64,000 nucleotides of DNA from Apoda limacodes (Eukaryota; Arthropoda; Insecta; Lepidoptera; Limacodidae), in the NCBI GenBank assembly GCA_946406115.1, contig OX291543.1, forward strand, positions 28,980,815 to 29,044,814, written 5' to 3'. The notes below the pieces were generated by a model, which saw only the letters and a program-made list of their open reading frames with translations, had not been told where the DNA came from and made no database searches. Within the stretch, counting starts at the first letter, position 1, and each line of letters opens with the position of its first letter. Shown here piece by piece: positions 1 to 12,700 of this stretch. Made by a program: the position numbers and the translations under genes.

Positions 1-1183
1 TTCTAATCTCGGTTCTGCAGCGTCTAGGGACGTCCGCCATTGTCGTCATTTGTAAACTAGCTAAGCTCAAGACTGTGTATCGGGTCATACTGAGTGAAAC
101 AAAGTAAATTTGAGTGATCTATACTTACATTGTTCCTTTTTAATCACGGGGTGGCCATAAACAAGATATTATTCCTATAGGTACCTAAAGTGAATGTACA
201 TAACTTATAACTTTGATTTATTTTAACTGAACTATTTACATTGTAAAGTGTTTCAATACAAAATATGTATTTATTAGTTGATACACTATAATATTATGTT
301 TCGTTTGTAGTTTTACAAAGAGTAGATACCCATAAGTATATGCTGGCAGTTAATCAGTATTGTAATTAGTTTGTAAAGCAAATTTTAGATAATCCTCTGA
401 CGATTCAAAAGTGTTTCTAGAAACCAGTTAGAGTAATAAGATTTTGAAATTGAATTCGAATTTTGGTAGTCTTCGGCGGAGTGCGATTGCTTCATCAATG
501 GGGTTTTAATATGCTTCGCTACATCCTTATATGCGGATCCTAATATCCTAATATAAATTACTAATAAATCCCCTATCGGCTGTGCAAACTAGTGCCAGAT
601 ACTATTCATACGAAGGTGTTTCCTAATAAAGATAGGAATCGGACACCATAATACATGTAGATCTTTCCGGGCGAATTTGAAACAATAGACTATATGTGAA
701 TATTGAAACAATATTAACCTGGACATCTTGCGCAAGCGGCGTAGAAGTACATATTTACTGCCTCAAAACGTTCGCCGGTATTCCTTCTTCTACGGTTCCT
801 AGTGAGAGACAGTATCTACTAAATTTTATGCCTCTAACCCTTTCTTATAAACTTTCAGCTATCCGTTCCTTTGTGAATGTTTATATACACTCTATAAAGA
901 ATCTAAATACATGCCAAACAGCTTCGTAGGTCAAGTAGTATGTGGGATTTCGTGTCGTCAGTGAGTTGTATTTCGCTTAAATATATATGTATGATTAGAT
1001 AGGTATATAACTTTGTAGCTATCATAAGCCAGTTGGTCGGGTATATAGGACATGGTCAGTAGCTGGACCTAGGTAGGTGGATAACTAGGCGGTAAAAATA
1101 ACTTAATATTGATCGCTAATCTGCTTCGGAGGACACGTTACGTCAACTTGACTTGTCAACAATAGTAACAGCACTTTATTCTT
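1..1183. other. Gene-poor AT-rich stretch
   Basis: I found no exon, RNA gene or recognisable mobile element here. The only ORF over 60 codons (696-929, plus) has no recognisable domain and a composition no different from its surroundings, so I treat it as chance. First exons of the coiled-coil gene that starts to be visible at 3560 could lie here unseen. Confidence 0.5.
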
Positions 1184-1600
1184 ATACTAGCTTCTGCCAG
1201 CAGCTTCGCCCGCGCTAAATTTCGCTATCGGCGTAGGTTCTTACGGCAGCTCCTCAATTGTAGAAAAAAAAACAAACTATCAAATATTTCCTCCTTAATG
1301 GCATAATACATTCGTGTCTGTGAAACCATCGAAATACCTAACCTAACTAAATCTGTCAAGCCGTTTAGAAGTTATGTGAAAAAGTACGGAAGGACAATTC
1401 TTACTACCCGTTGTCCTATAGCCCGTTTTCCCATAGGAACGAAGCATTTTCCCGCGGTAAAAAGTAGCCTATGTTTATCAGAGATAATGACGGCTTCTAA
1501 TTGTAAAAGAATTTTTCAAATCGGTGCAGTAGTTTCGGAGCCTATTCAATACAAACATACTTGCATACAAATCTTTCGTCTTTATAATATTAGTATAGAT
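1184..1600 (+). repeat. Lepidopteran retroposon remnant (RTE/SINE-like)
   Basis: The stretch opens with 'tagcttctgccagcagcttc' followed by 'gcccgcg'. It continues with 'aaaaagtagcctatgt' and 'aaatcggtgcagtagttt', and closes with 'tttataatattagtatag'. This order of short phrases is typical of a very common interspersed repeat in moth and butterfly genomes, usually assigned to RTE-derived SINE or LINE 3' ends. Recognition is by remembered phrase order, not by a search. A 96-codon ORF inside it (1376-1666) is not considered a gene. Confidence 0.6.
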
Positions 1601-2640
1601 AAGGTTGCATTGTTAATTTGGGTAGCAATTGGTAGGTATTATTTATTCAGTTTAGAGGGGGTATAAAGGTTGATTACCCATAGCACAGTAGGTAAATCAA
1701 GTCGCGGTAAAGCTATTGCATAGCATTTTTTATCAACTTATGCAATTATAATTATATTTCTTTTTTATTTATGCAGTATTTTTTTTTCTTTGATATTAAT
1801 TCAAGTTACACTTTTTGAGCGTGGTGATCGATAAGAAAACATTTTTTTTTTGTTAATATCGTTTAAAAAAATTTCGTTGGCGGCAGCGGGGTAGGCGCAA
1901 CAGAGTTGTACGCAGGTGCTCTCGACGAGGCGCTGCGGCCGACTGATGGAAGACGAAAGCCGCGTAATGGCCGGCCCACGCGACGTTATTTATGAAATGT
2001 ATTTTTTGCTACAAAATAACACTCTTTCGCAGTAAAATAAAACCATAATTGTCTAAAGTATTTGTTATGGAACACGTAGACGAAATTTCATTGCAAAAAA
2101 TTAAATAGCTAGCAAATAAAACTGTTTTCCACGTAGAAGTATCTCTTTAAAAATGAAGATTTAGAGGAAAATTTGCGATTTTATTGTATCGAGTCAAGTT
2201 TATTCAATCTTGTTTCGACTCTCATAACCTACTAATAAAATTCCTAAACTTATGATTGTCATCAAAAAAATATATAAAATTCAATTTTTTTTCGCCTTAA
2301 AAATGATTTTCCGTGCAGTCAAGTTTTCCGTTGTTAGGTTTTTTTCGTTACGGAATTTCTGGATTCGGTCGCCGCAATAGCTTCAAAACTGTGTGTCGGC
2401 TCTTACACACGACTGAAGTTTACTGCGTATGGAGGGCCGCGCGTATGAGTCGATCAGCGTGGTGCAGCGGCGGCACCCAGGCGCCGTTTATTTTTCAATT
2501 AGTATTTTGTTTAGATTGACATTTTTTAATTTGTAATATCCTTTGAATGGAATGTCTAATTTGAATAATGGAATTAATTTGGATAAGACTTAATACAGAG
2601 GTATGGATAACATGGTCTTATTTTGTTCAGTATTTCATTT
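1601..2640. other. Intergenic stretch with two GC-rich patches
   Basis: Mostly AT-rich. Two GC-rich patches (about 1875-1985 and 2365-2490) contain phrases such as 'ggcggcagcggggtaggcgc' and 'cagcggcggcacccaggcgc', suggesting decayed mobile DNA. No exon or RNA gene was recognised. Confidence 0.4.
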
Positions 2641-2649
2641 TAAATGTAA

Positions 2650-3170
2650 AAAAGTCTATAGTTACGAAGATATAACGTATTATAGTTTGACAGCTGTCAT
2701 CTGAAATAAAGATCTTGTTCAGATCTATTACTTTTGTAAGAAAACTACTAGTAATAGTTTGACAGCTGTCATCTGAAATGATCTTGATGAGATCTATCAC
2801 TTTCGTAATGAAACTACTAGTCTACGATCCATAGGTACGGAGATATAGCCTATTATACTTTGACAGCTGTCATCTAAAATGAAGATCTTGATGATATCTA
2901 TCACTATTGTAATGAAACAACTAGTCTACGATGTATAGTTACGGAGATATAGCCTTCTATAGTTTGACAGCTGTCATCTGAAATGAAAATCTTGAAGACA
3001 TCTATCACCTCTGTTACGAAACTACTAGTCTACGATCTATAGTTACCATCGATAGTTACGGACATATAGCCTATTATAGTTTGACAGCTGTTATCTGAAA
3101 TGAAGATCTTGATGAGATCTATCACTTTCGTAATAAAACTACTAGTCTACTATTAATATCTTCGGATATA
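2650..3170 (+). repeat. Tandem repeat carrying palindrome TGACAGCTGTCA
   Basis: Five degenerate units are visible. The core TGACAGCTGTCA, a perfect 12-bp palindrome containing the E-box CAGCTG, begins near 2689, 2760, 2861, 2965 and 3082 (the last copy has one change). Each core is followed by 'tctgaaatgaagatcttga', then 'gatctatcac', 'gaaactactagtctacgat' and 'agttacggagatatagcc'. Typical spacing is about 103 bases; 71 and 117 reflect indels. Two more copies of the same unit occur at 16297-16450. Confidence 0.85.
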
Positions 3171-3182
3171 TAGCCATTTCCA

Positions 3183-3332
3183 GTTTATTAACTTTCTTTC
3201 TCCCTCTTTCACTCTCTCTTCTTCTCTCTCCCTGCGTTATCTATCTCTCTCCTCTCTCTCATTATCTCTTCCTCTTTCCTTCGCTCTATCTCTTTCTCAC
3301 TCTCTCTTTCTTTCCCTTCCTCTATCTATCTT
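3183..3332. repeat. CT-rich low-complexity tract
   Basis: About 150 bases consist almost only of C and T (CTCTCT, TTTC and CCTCT runs). It lies upstream of the first recognised exon of the coiled-coil gene. No coding potential. Confidence 0.85.
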
Positions 3333-3559
3333 AATAATAGTATGATATATAAGATAGGTGGGGAAAGCATAGGAAAGAGGCAGCGTTACTCTTTAATTCT
3401 TTCATGAAACGCCCGATTTCACAAGCCATATTTTTTTCATACCACGGGCCTTATACCTATCGATTCTTAAGAAGTAAACGCCAAAAATACTAGTGTTGCC
3501 GGTAAGTTATTAGTAGAAAAGCGCGAAACAGCTCAAATTCAAAAATTGTCTCTTTCCAG

Positions 3560-3726
3560 GGTGCTGTGATACAATACGAAAGCAAGAAACAAAAACAACA
3601 AGCAAAAGACTTGGCAATGATGAAGGCTTTTGCTGATAGTAAGAAAAAGTATAGCAACCCAGAAGCCATCAAAAAAGCAAAAAAAAAAATTTTCCAGAAC
3701 AGTTGTTACGGACAACAACTAACAAG
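3560..3726 (+). CDS. Coiled-coil gene, first recognised exon
   Basis: The acceptor 'tctctttccag' precedes 3560 and the donor is 'ag|gtttct' at 3727. The reading frame gives a lysine- and glutamine-rich segment (ESKKQKQQAKDLAMMKAFAD). The exon ends with two bases of a codon, which the next exon completes to serine, giving the continuous phrase LTSALLESKTLEERK. That clean join supports a weak donor. Confidence 0.6.
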
Positions 3727-6700
3727 GTTTCTTGCACAATTTATTTTATAAATTTACTACGTATAACCACAGCCTAGACTTTCATTTCATTCAGTCAGTC
3801 TTCGCCTATGATAAATCTGACAACTTCAAGAAAGTCATGACGCCGAGACGAGAATATACCTAAATGCAGGACAGCACCCGCGACTATAGCTATATGTATA
3901 TCATGAGTGATTTAGACTAGTCGGGTGCGCTCGAACCCCGTCTAGCCGCGCTCCTTACTTCACGATTGAAAATGACGCGTGATTCTAAATTCAAATTCTT
4001 TATATTGATAGTTTACTGTTTCGGTTTTCAAGTCGCTCTAGTACTTCTGTCTAACATGTCTTAAATACTCATAATCATCTCCTGGATATGGGCGTCCTAA
4101 CTTCTACGCGCGCCACCTATTGTGAAAGGGTCGTACTAAATCAGACGCCTTCCCCAGAACCAAGTACGACTCGAACTTGACCAGTTTTTTCTTTCCCAGA
4201 AACCTTCCCCGGCGTGTGCACAACTTACTTAAATTTAATTATAATCGATTCACCCCTAGTGCGTGAGTCCGACTCGCACTTGACCCTTTTTTTCTTTCAT
4301 AAAAACCTTGCACTAACAATAACGACACAACAAAAAAAGAATTACCCAATTTGGTGCAGTCGTTCGAAATTAGGGGGTGACCAAAGGAAACGGATCCATT
4401 TATATATATATATCTATATAAAATAGATGTAAGAAAAAAATCTAGAAAAAAAAACTAAAAAAAAGCCTGTTTCAGTGCTTTGCTTGAATCCAAAACGTTG
4501 GAAGAGAGAAAACTACAAATTGAATTCAATTGGTATCTAAAAGAAAAAGAGAAAAAAAAAGAGGCACTCCGTGAAAAACAGCTTGAAGCTTTAGCAGTGA
4601 CGCAACAAAAAGATATTAATGAATTAAAAGAACGAAGAAGATTAATGAATAAAGAGATTGCTGAAATAAACAAAAATATGTAAGTGTCCAATTTCGTGTA
4701 GATAGATACCTACGCATTAGCATATTCATCAGGCAGTATTTTTTTTAAGGCACAAAATAAAGATAGAACAAATTGCTGAAGAAAAAGAAAAGGAAACACA
4801 GCTGAAAATCGAAGATGCAAAGCTTACAAAAATGTTGCTAGATGCGGAAACGAAACAAGAGGTTATTTTTTTGCTTTAGTCTAACTGTAGGCTTATCCTT
4901 TATCTAATAATACGAAAAACATATAAACTCACTCACTAAGTAATCTAAGTTTGAAAAAAAACCGGTTAAGTGCGAGTCAGAATCGTGCACCAAGGGTATT
5001 TTATTTTAAGTTTTTTTCTCTATCTCTCTATGTATGTACTTATATACTCAATAAACTGTGAATTTTAACACATTGACTTATTTTTTCTGCAAATTTTATC
5101 AATTATCTGTCAGTCTATTTTTTATATGAAGAACTAATCCAGCCAGTGTGGTGGACAACGTCTTGGCAGCACTGGATGTAGGAAATGAAACAATTATAGT
5201 ACTTAACTTGTTGAACTGTTATATTTCCGCTGTCTAAACTTAGTTATTACGGGTTCGAACACAGTAAAATGGTTTTCAAGCTATTTAAATGATCGTACAC
5301 AAATTGTCGGTATAATTTAAACCCCGGCATCCGTCATTTTTTGAGCCTGAACTCGTAACCATAGGAGTACCCCAATGTTTGATGGAGTGATAAAGTCCAA
5401 AAAGCCTGGATACTTATACGAAAATTTAATTGGCGAATAGAAGACAACGCGCAGAGCATAATATTGACAGCGTGGGTATTAAAAATAATTCATATTAATT
5501 TTAGCAAATTCTTTATTTGAAAGGCTGACTATCACCGCCGACAAAGAGAGACCATGAACGAATACGATGCTGGAAATCAAGCAAAAAAAGAACGACGTGC
5601 AAAAATAGAAAAACTAGATGAAGCAATTGCAGACCAATGGCGACGATACCACGAGCGAATACGTGCTATGGAGAAGAAAATTTACAACCAAGTAATGTAA
5701 TCTAATTTTATTAATTATGTGATCTAATTTAATTCGCCGTCACCAAGTAAAGGACATGAATCGTGTTATTATAAGAGAATAACATAGATTAGTACAATAG
5801 TTCCAATTGACACGTATTTAGTAGAGACAGCGTCAAAACCATAATAAGTAAAGGAGTCGTGGTACTCGAGAAAAATAACAAAATATTGACTTATATTCCA
5901 GACTAGACGCTGCGGTTATTTTGTTTTTTAATATATATATTTAATGTATAAAAGTTGGTCATGAATGTAAGAACGTCTGATTTATCTCGCCTCGACATTC
6001 GTAACATAACTGGACCGGGACCACTGCGCGTATTTTTACCCTACACACTACCTATAGAAAAATAACATCTACACGAGGCTGACAAAACTCGGGTCCGCTA
6101 CACATTTTTGTTGGTATAACTTTGCTGTTTATAAGTTTTTGTCTGTTATTCCTTTCCTTGTCCGAAGGAAAACTTCTACATATTTTGCCCTCTCGAGGGT
6201 AAAGGGGACGGGGTACATTTATTTATTTGTTATTTTCGTCTCTTGTGACACAATCTATTAATCACTAATTGAATGAATCATAGTCATCAGTTATATATTG
6301 TAGCTTGATTCGCTTTTGAACTACAGCAACTTGTGTTTACAACTATAAGTACCTCTTATATTTATTTAAATAAAGTGTATTGAAGATCATTGAGAACAAT
6401 ATTGAGAACATACATGTAGACAATTCATCACTTTTCTGACATTTTAGAATGATTCTTATTTTTTATTAAGATTTACAACAGATTCGACAAAGGTCACTGG
6501 AAGTATAATAACGACTTGATAGAAAAGCTTCAAATGGAGAAAGACAAATTCTACGACGACTTCATAGAAAGCGGAATAAAGAAATATGAAAACCGGTAAG
6601 AGAAATGAGAATTTGAAGTTACCTTTACTTACGTATGTAGGGCGGTAATGATATATTCAGCACAGCTCTTCCGGCTCACAAGTTTATCAAAAGGCATGGG

Positions 6701-9700
6701 CAGATCTATATATAGGCTTTTTGGGCTGCAGCCCAGGGCCCCGTGGATATAAGCTCCACTGAAGGTGATGCATGAAAGCTATAGAAAGCTTAGATATATC
6801 TGGCTCTCATTCTAGGTATTCCTGTATTATGAGAGCCAGTAAACAAATGACAAAAAGAGGTGTACGAATACAATAGGTACAACGTCGCGTATTGGATATA
6901 AACAATTATACAGAAAAAGCTAAGACACATAATAGGTAATCCTGTGTTATGAGAGCCAGTAAAAACAAATGAAAATATAAAGTGGTGTGCAAACTAAATC
7001 CATTACCCAAAAGCGATAAAACTATACAATTATCTAAACAAATACAAGTATAAAATTTAATTTGAGTGTGAGTGTATGTATGTGAGAGGGTGTGTGTGAG
7101 AGTGTGCATGAATGATTTTGTCCTGGAGATTATGTATTTATGTGCCGTTTTTGAGTGCTCTCTTACATCTTATTAATGTAAATTAGAACCATTAGAACTT
7201 GTTAATTCAACAGTCTTTCTTGGCATAACGCTGGACTCCAAACTTCAATGGGGTCCTCATATTTAAAACCTAGCCAAAAAACTTAGCTCTGCTGTGTATG
7301 CGATCAAGAAAATAAGACAATTGACCGATGTCGACACTACAAAAATAGTATATTTTAGCTATTTCCATAGTTTAATGACATATGGTATCCTATTGTGGGG
7401 TAGCGCTGCTGATGTAAATACTTACAATATTTTTGTTACAAAAGAGGGCAATTCGTGCTATTTATAAATTAGGATCTAGGATATCTCTGAGGGATAGGTT
7501 TAGGGAAGTAAAATTTTTAACTTTAGTGTCGCAGTACATATATGAAAATCTTTTATATGTACGTAAAAATATCAATAGTTTCAGCAAGAAAAGTGACGTT
7601 CACAAAGTAAATACTAGAAGTAAAAATAAGCTGTTGGTGCATGATACACGTCTACACAAAATAAGTAACTCTTTTATGGGGCAATGTATACACTTTTACA
7701 ACAAAGTTCCCAATAAAATTCAAAATCTATCAATAAGTAAATTTAAATCTTTTATCAAGCAGGTACTTTGTAAAAAGGCATACTACAATATTTCAGACTA
7801 TGTAAATGATAAAAATCCTTGGGACTGATGATGCTCAATTACAGGATGCATAGGTAAACCAAATTAAAATGAAAATAACATAAAATTGTACGACTAAAAA
7901 TTTTTTATTTAAAACATTAATTGTATTTTAGTTTATTTGTATTATTGATAGTGTTTTTAAAAGAGTAACTATCGAGTTTCTTGCCGGATTCTTCTCGGTA
8001 GAAATCAACAACATTGTGAACCGGCGGGAAGGTGGGAGGGTTCAAAAAATAATATTTTATAACTTTGACGATTCAAAAGTGATTGTAAAATCCTTATTTG
8101 AATAAACCATTTTGACTTTGACTTTTTGACTTTGACTTTGACTTAGATATTAGAAACAGTTCGATAGTTATATATGTTTGTCTTAACATTCTATAAGGTT
8201 TTCAGTTTCTTCATAGTTAAGTTTAATTAGATACGATTTAAGTTCAGTTTTACATTTAAATTTCAAAAGTATTAGTATATTTAGAGTTTTGTGAATGGAT
8301 GTTGTTTTTTTAAAAACTATGTTTTATGAGGTAGCATGGTTAATATATTTCTACTACTACGTTTACGCCTGTCAGTAGATATAATAGTGTCAGGGGTCAC
8401 TGATAAATGTTTGCGCAAAACAGTTTGAAGAAAATTCGACTCTTCATCTGGCTCTAACGTCCCTACTATAGCAAATGTGTCGTAACGATTGTAGCCTCAC
8501 ATTTTTTACGCCTTTATATCTAAAAAAAAATAATTTCTCATTATGTCAGCTCTGATGTCAATCAACACGTATCGGGCCTATCGAAAAAAACGTAAAGTTT
8601 AATGAACAAAACAAAATTGATTTGGTTGGCCCCAAGTAGTGTTAGCCTAGGGCCGCACAAGCTCGCGGTCCGCCCATGGTATTGCATCAAACTAACTTAT
8701 TCCACCAATCAAAGTTTACTTGACGGTTTTAGATGATCTTTGGCATAGCAATAACTTACTTATATCCTTGATATACATTGGGGTCGTACTTATTTACTCA
8801 ACACAATATTTAGTTATATATTATATTTATATTAATATAATTATATTTATATAATTTTTCACTCAACCATTCCATAACTAACGATCTTACTAACTTAGCA
8901 ATCGAAGTCGCGGGCACAGCAAGTATACTTGTAATTGAAAACAATTGACTGTCTTTCACATAGGTAATTAGAGCTGACACTTAGGTATACATAAGCACAG
9001 CGTTAATTAGGTTCTTAGGAACATAGGCTACTAATAAAACACAAACTGTTTTTTATTTAAGTAGATTTTTAAACAGCACTGATGAATCTTTAGTTTAATT
9101 ATTAATGTTATAATCTTTACCACCGGGATTCCAGCATTTTGTATACGGTCTAACGCATAACTTTATTTAAAGACCACTGCACAGAATAAGGAATAGGTCT
9201 CCATAGTGCGGCCACCGTCATAGTTACTAACATGTCTTTTCTATAACTTGCTTAAGGGCCGTGCCGCACCTCGAAGTGTTCGGCGCACACAGGCCCCAGG
9301 GCCCCATAGCGCCAAACTGCTGGCATCCATCTTTGAAATTGAAAATATGCTACGAAGCAAAACTGAAACGTGTCCAATTACCAAAATCCAGTTCCAGTTG
9401 AAACTTCTGAAACTGGATAAAAAATCGTTTTATGTCCTTTTCTTTTTTACCAACTATCTTTGGGAAAATAGATCAATTGGATGCTTAGTTGCGAAAATAA
9501 GGAAAAACCAACACGCTTACGCTTTTATATATTTTTTTAGTATTATAGAAATTTTTGTTTTCGTTTTGTCAACAATTGATAAGCAGACGCGAATGGTATT
9601 TTCCCTATTGCTTAAAACAATTCAAGTAAAAATTACGAAAAAGGGGCGCTTCATAGGTTTTGCAGACTGGAGCCGCTGGGGGGTCGTCACGGCCCTGGCT

Positions 9701-12700
9701 GGCTAAAGCACACTTTCTTAATGTCATCAAGGACTTCCGTAAAAATCTAATACCAATTACCTAATTTAGTGGAGCCGCGGGAAAAGCGAGTTACCGACCT
9801 ATATCTTAACTCTCAATCTACCAGAGTTCTAAAAGAAGAACAAGAAAAATTAGAAAAACAAAACCACACCCGTAACCAACTCATTTTGGCTGCGCAAAAC
9901 AATAGCAAGGCCTTTGAGAGAAAGCAAGCGATGCGAGAAAAATGCCGCAAATTTTATAGTGATCAACAGCACTTCAACGACCTTAAACCATGCAGGACTG
10001 ACCTTAAAAACGCCAATGGTACATCGAAAGGTAAGACCAAAATAGCTACTGTGAAATGAATGTAAAATTCCTACTAAGTACGGAGGAAATTTGAACCTCA
10101 ACCCTTAACCCTCAATTTGGACTCGCACTTGATAGGTTTTATATTATTTTTCTGCCTACACTAAGAAGTTATAAAACACACTACAATATTATAATAGCTA
10201 TTCATGCAACTGCCACAAAATAAAGGTAATTTTAATATGAGCGGCAAGTAACGAAATATCATGGCGCTGGTATTAAAATAAAATACCAATTTCGTGCAGT
10301 TGCATACAAGATTTTATCTACGACTGAGAAAACAAAACACTTATTAAGGAAAATAAGTTTGTCGCGTACTGCCATAGAACGTGGGCCTTAATTGGACATT
10401 TAAGAAATATAAAGCACAACAGGAGAAACAACTGGCTCCTGAAATATAAGTAGTGTAACTAGTTTCCGAACTTCTTTTTAACTTCTGTTGATGAAGTTAT
10501 TATAATAGGTCCAAAAATCGAAATTGCTAAATTTGCGTTTTTTTTACGTTTTTAGAATGGTCTGTGTGTGTGTGTGTGTGTATGTAAGCTTTTTTTGGCC
10601 CATCTCAAGAAACAATGGACCAATTTGTCTCTTGACCATACTAATCGATACGCTACGTCATGACTTGTGTGGGCAAAATCGGTCCAGCTGTTTGTTTTTT
10701 ATCGCTAAAAAAAACTGATTATTTTAAAGATCTCATCCTCAAATATAAGATCCTCAAATATAAAAAAAATATTCTCAAGAGAAATTGCTTGTGCGGTACT
10801 TGCTACCGAACTAATTTTTATGTTTTAGTTTATATCTTGAATCCTTCATTTTTGTTACACACAGAAAAACGTCCTCTATTTTTACCCCATCCAATAAACC
10901 AGTTGAAGATATAAAGAAACGTCAAACGGAAACATCCCCGTGGAACGGACTGCAAGCGGCCCATAAACAATTTGCACAGCACGCCGGGGACATCCTGCAA
11001 GAGTGTCAATACAAAAGAATGGCGCAAAAAGTTATCAACGTAAGTTTTACAGAGTTTAAATGCAATAAGTCTTTTTACATCTATAATCTAACAACGGTAA
11101 ATCTTTGAAAAAGATACATGTCAAATTCATCGAATCTGCGACAGCTGACATGGACCTTTAACACAGAGATCTATGACACATAGAGCAACGTTTATTTTTA
11201 TACTTTCTATCACTTCTTAGGGTACCTCAAAAGGAAAAACGAACCCTTATAGGATCACTTTGTTGTCCATCTTTTCTCAGGAACGCGTGAAGGTATCAAA
11301 AATTAATAACAAATACTAAGGTCTACGGTCCCTTGAAGCTGTAAAAAATCAAACTTCTAAGTCAACTCAATAAAAAAATACGGCTGATATACACCCATTT
11401 TTGTCGCATATTGTGGCATGCACAAATAAATGAAGACCAATGAGGTACTTCCCGTTGTCCTAGAATCGTGAAATTTGATACAAAGCAAGGTCTTTCATCA
11501 TAAATATAGGAAAAAATCCGACATTCGTTAATTTGCAGTTATAACACATTAAAAAACGACCTTTTAACTTTAAAACGCGTGGAAGGAGGTATCAAGTTGA
11601 AATTAATATCAAATACTAAACTCTACTGTCACTTGAAGCTGTAAAAATATCAAGCTTTTAAGTCAATGCAAATAAAATAATATGCGTAAAATACGGTCAT
11701 TTTTATCGCATATTTTGACACAAATAAATCAAAACCTACAAGGTACTTCCCGTTGACGTAGAATCATGAAATTTGGCAAGAAGCAAGATGCTACATCTGA
11801 TATATTATATAAAATACAAACGGGTTGCACTCCGGAAGTGCCGGCAGAAGTGAAAACATATTACCTGGACATTTTAACATGTGTAATCCGCATTTTCATT
11901 TTTTTATCAACCCAATTTCCTCTTACTTTTTATTCGTCCTATAGAGTTTAACATTTTTTACCCATCACAAATAAGTGCACAATGCCGCTTTAAGACGTTT
12001 TCACTTCAAAATTATAATAGGCGTGGCATTATGGTTTCCGTCTCGCGATTTTTTTTATGGCGTGGCATTATAGTTTCCTTCTTGCGATTTTTGTTATGGC
12101 GTGGCATTATAGTTTCCTTCTGACGAATTTACCCATCACAAATAATAATGTTTGTTTATTTACGATTTTGACGTAGTATATTTGACATCTCAATCTGTCA
12201 TAGAATTAAAATCCCACATAGAACCTTCCTGTACTACTCATAATCGCCATAAGCTAAAAATAAAAACTAACCTAATGTAAATAAACCTGACGCGAGTTCC
12301 GTCTTACGAATTTTCTTTTTTTACCCATCACAAAAAAAGTGTACAACGCCGCTAAAGAAGATTTTCTTTCACTTCAAAAAATTTAAAAAAATCCAAAAAC
12401 TGATAATTGATGGAAGCAATACACCTTCGGTGCGCGAGCCAGACTCGCACTTCGTCGGTTTTTTTTAAAACGCATGTTGCATTTTGTTTTCTAAATCAGC
12501 AACGAGGCTACTTGTTAAAAATACTTTTTTTTTTTGTTGTTAAAAACCCTACTCAACTTGAAATAAGGATATAAATTTGTCAGCAGTATCTATGACAACA
12601 TAACGCGAATATCTATTCGTGTTTAAGAGTTTATTCCTGCTTGCAACACACCCACTGTATGAAACCGGTGCTGTAAGAAAGGACATTTTTCCCTATCGAG

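Noticed and set aside
7433..7828. 131-codon ORF as a host gene
   Set aside because: It is the C-terminus of a CR1-type reverse transcriptase with the matching 3' UTR and TTTGAC tail.
9248..9706. 152-codon ORF as an exon of the coiled-coil gene
   Set aside because: Its composition is unlike the neighbouring exons, it has no good splice sites in the needed phase, and its ends are GC-rich repeat-like.
10864..10902. Acceptor at 10864 for coiled-coil exon 7
   Set aside because: It gives an immediate in-frame stop after the split codon, while the acceptor at 10902 keeps the frame open.
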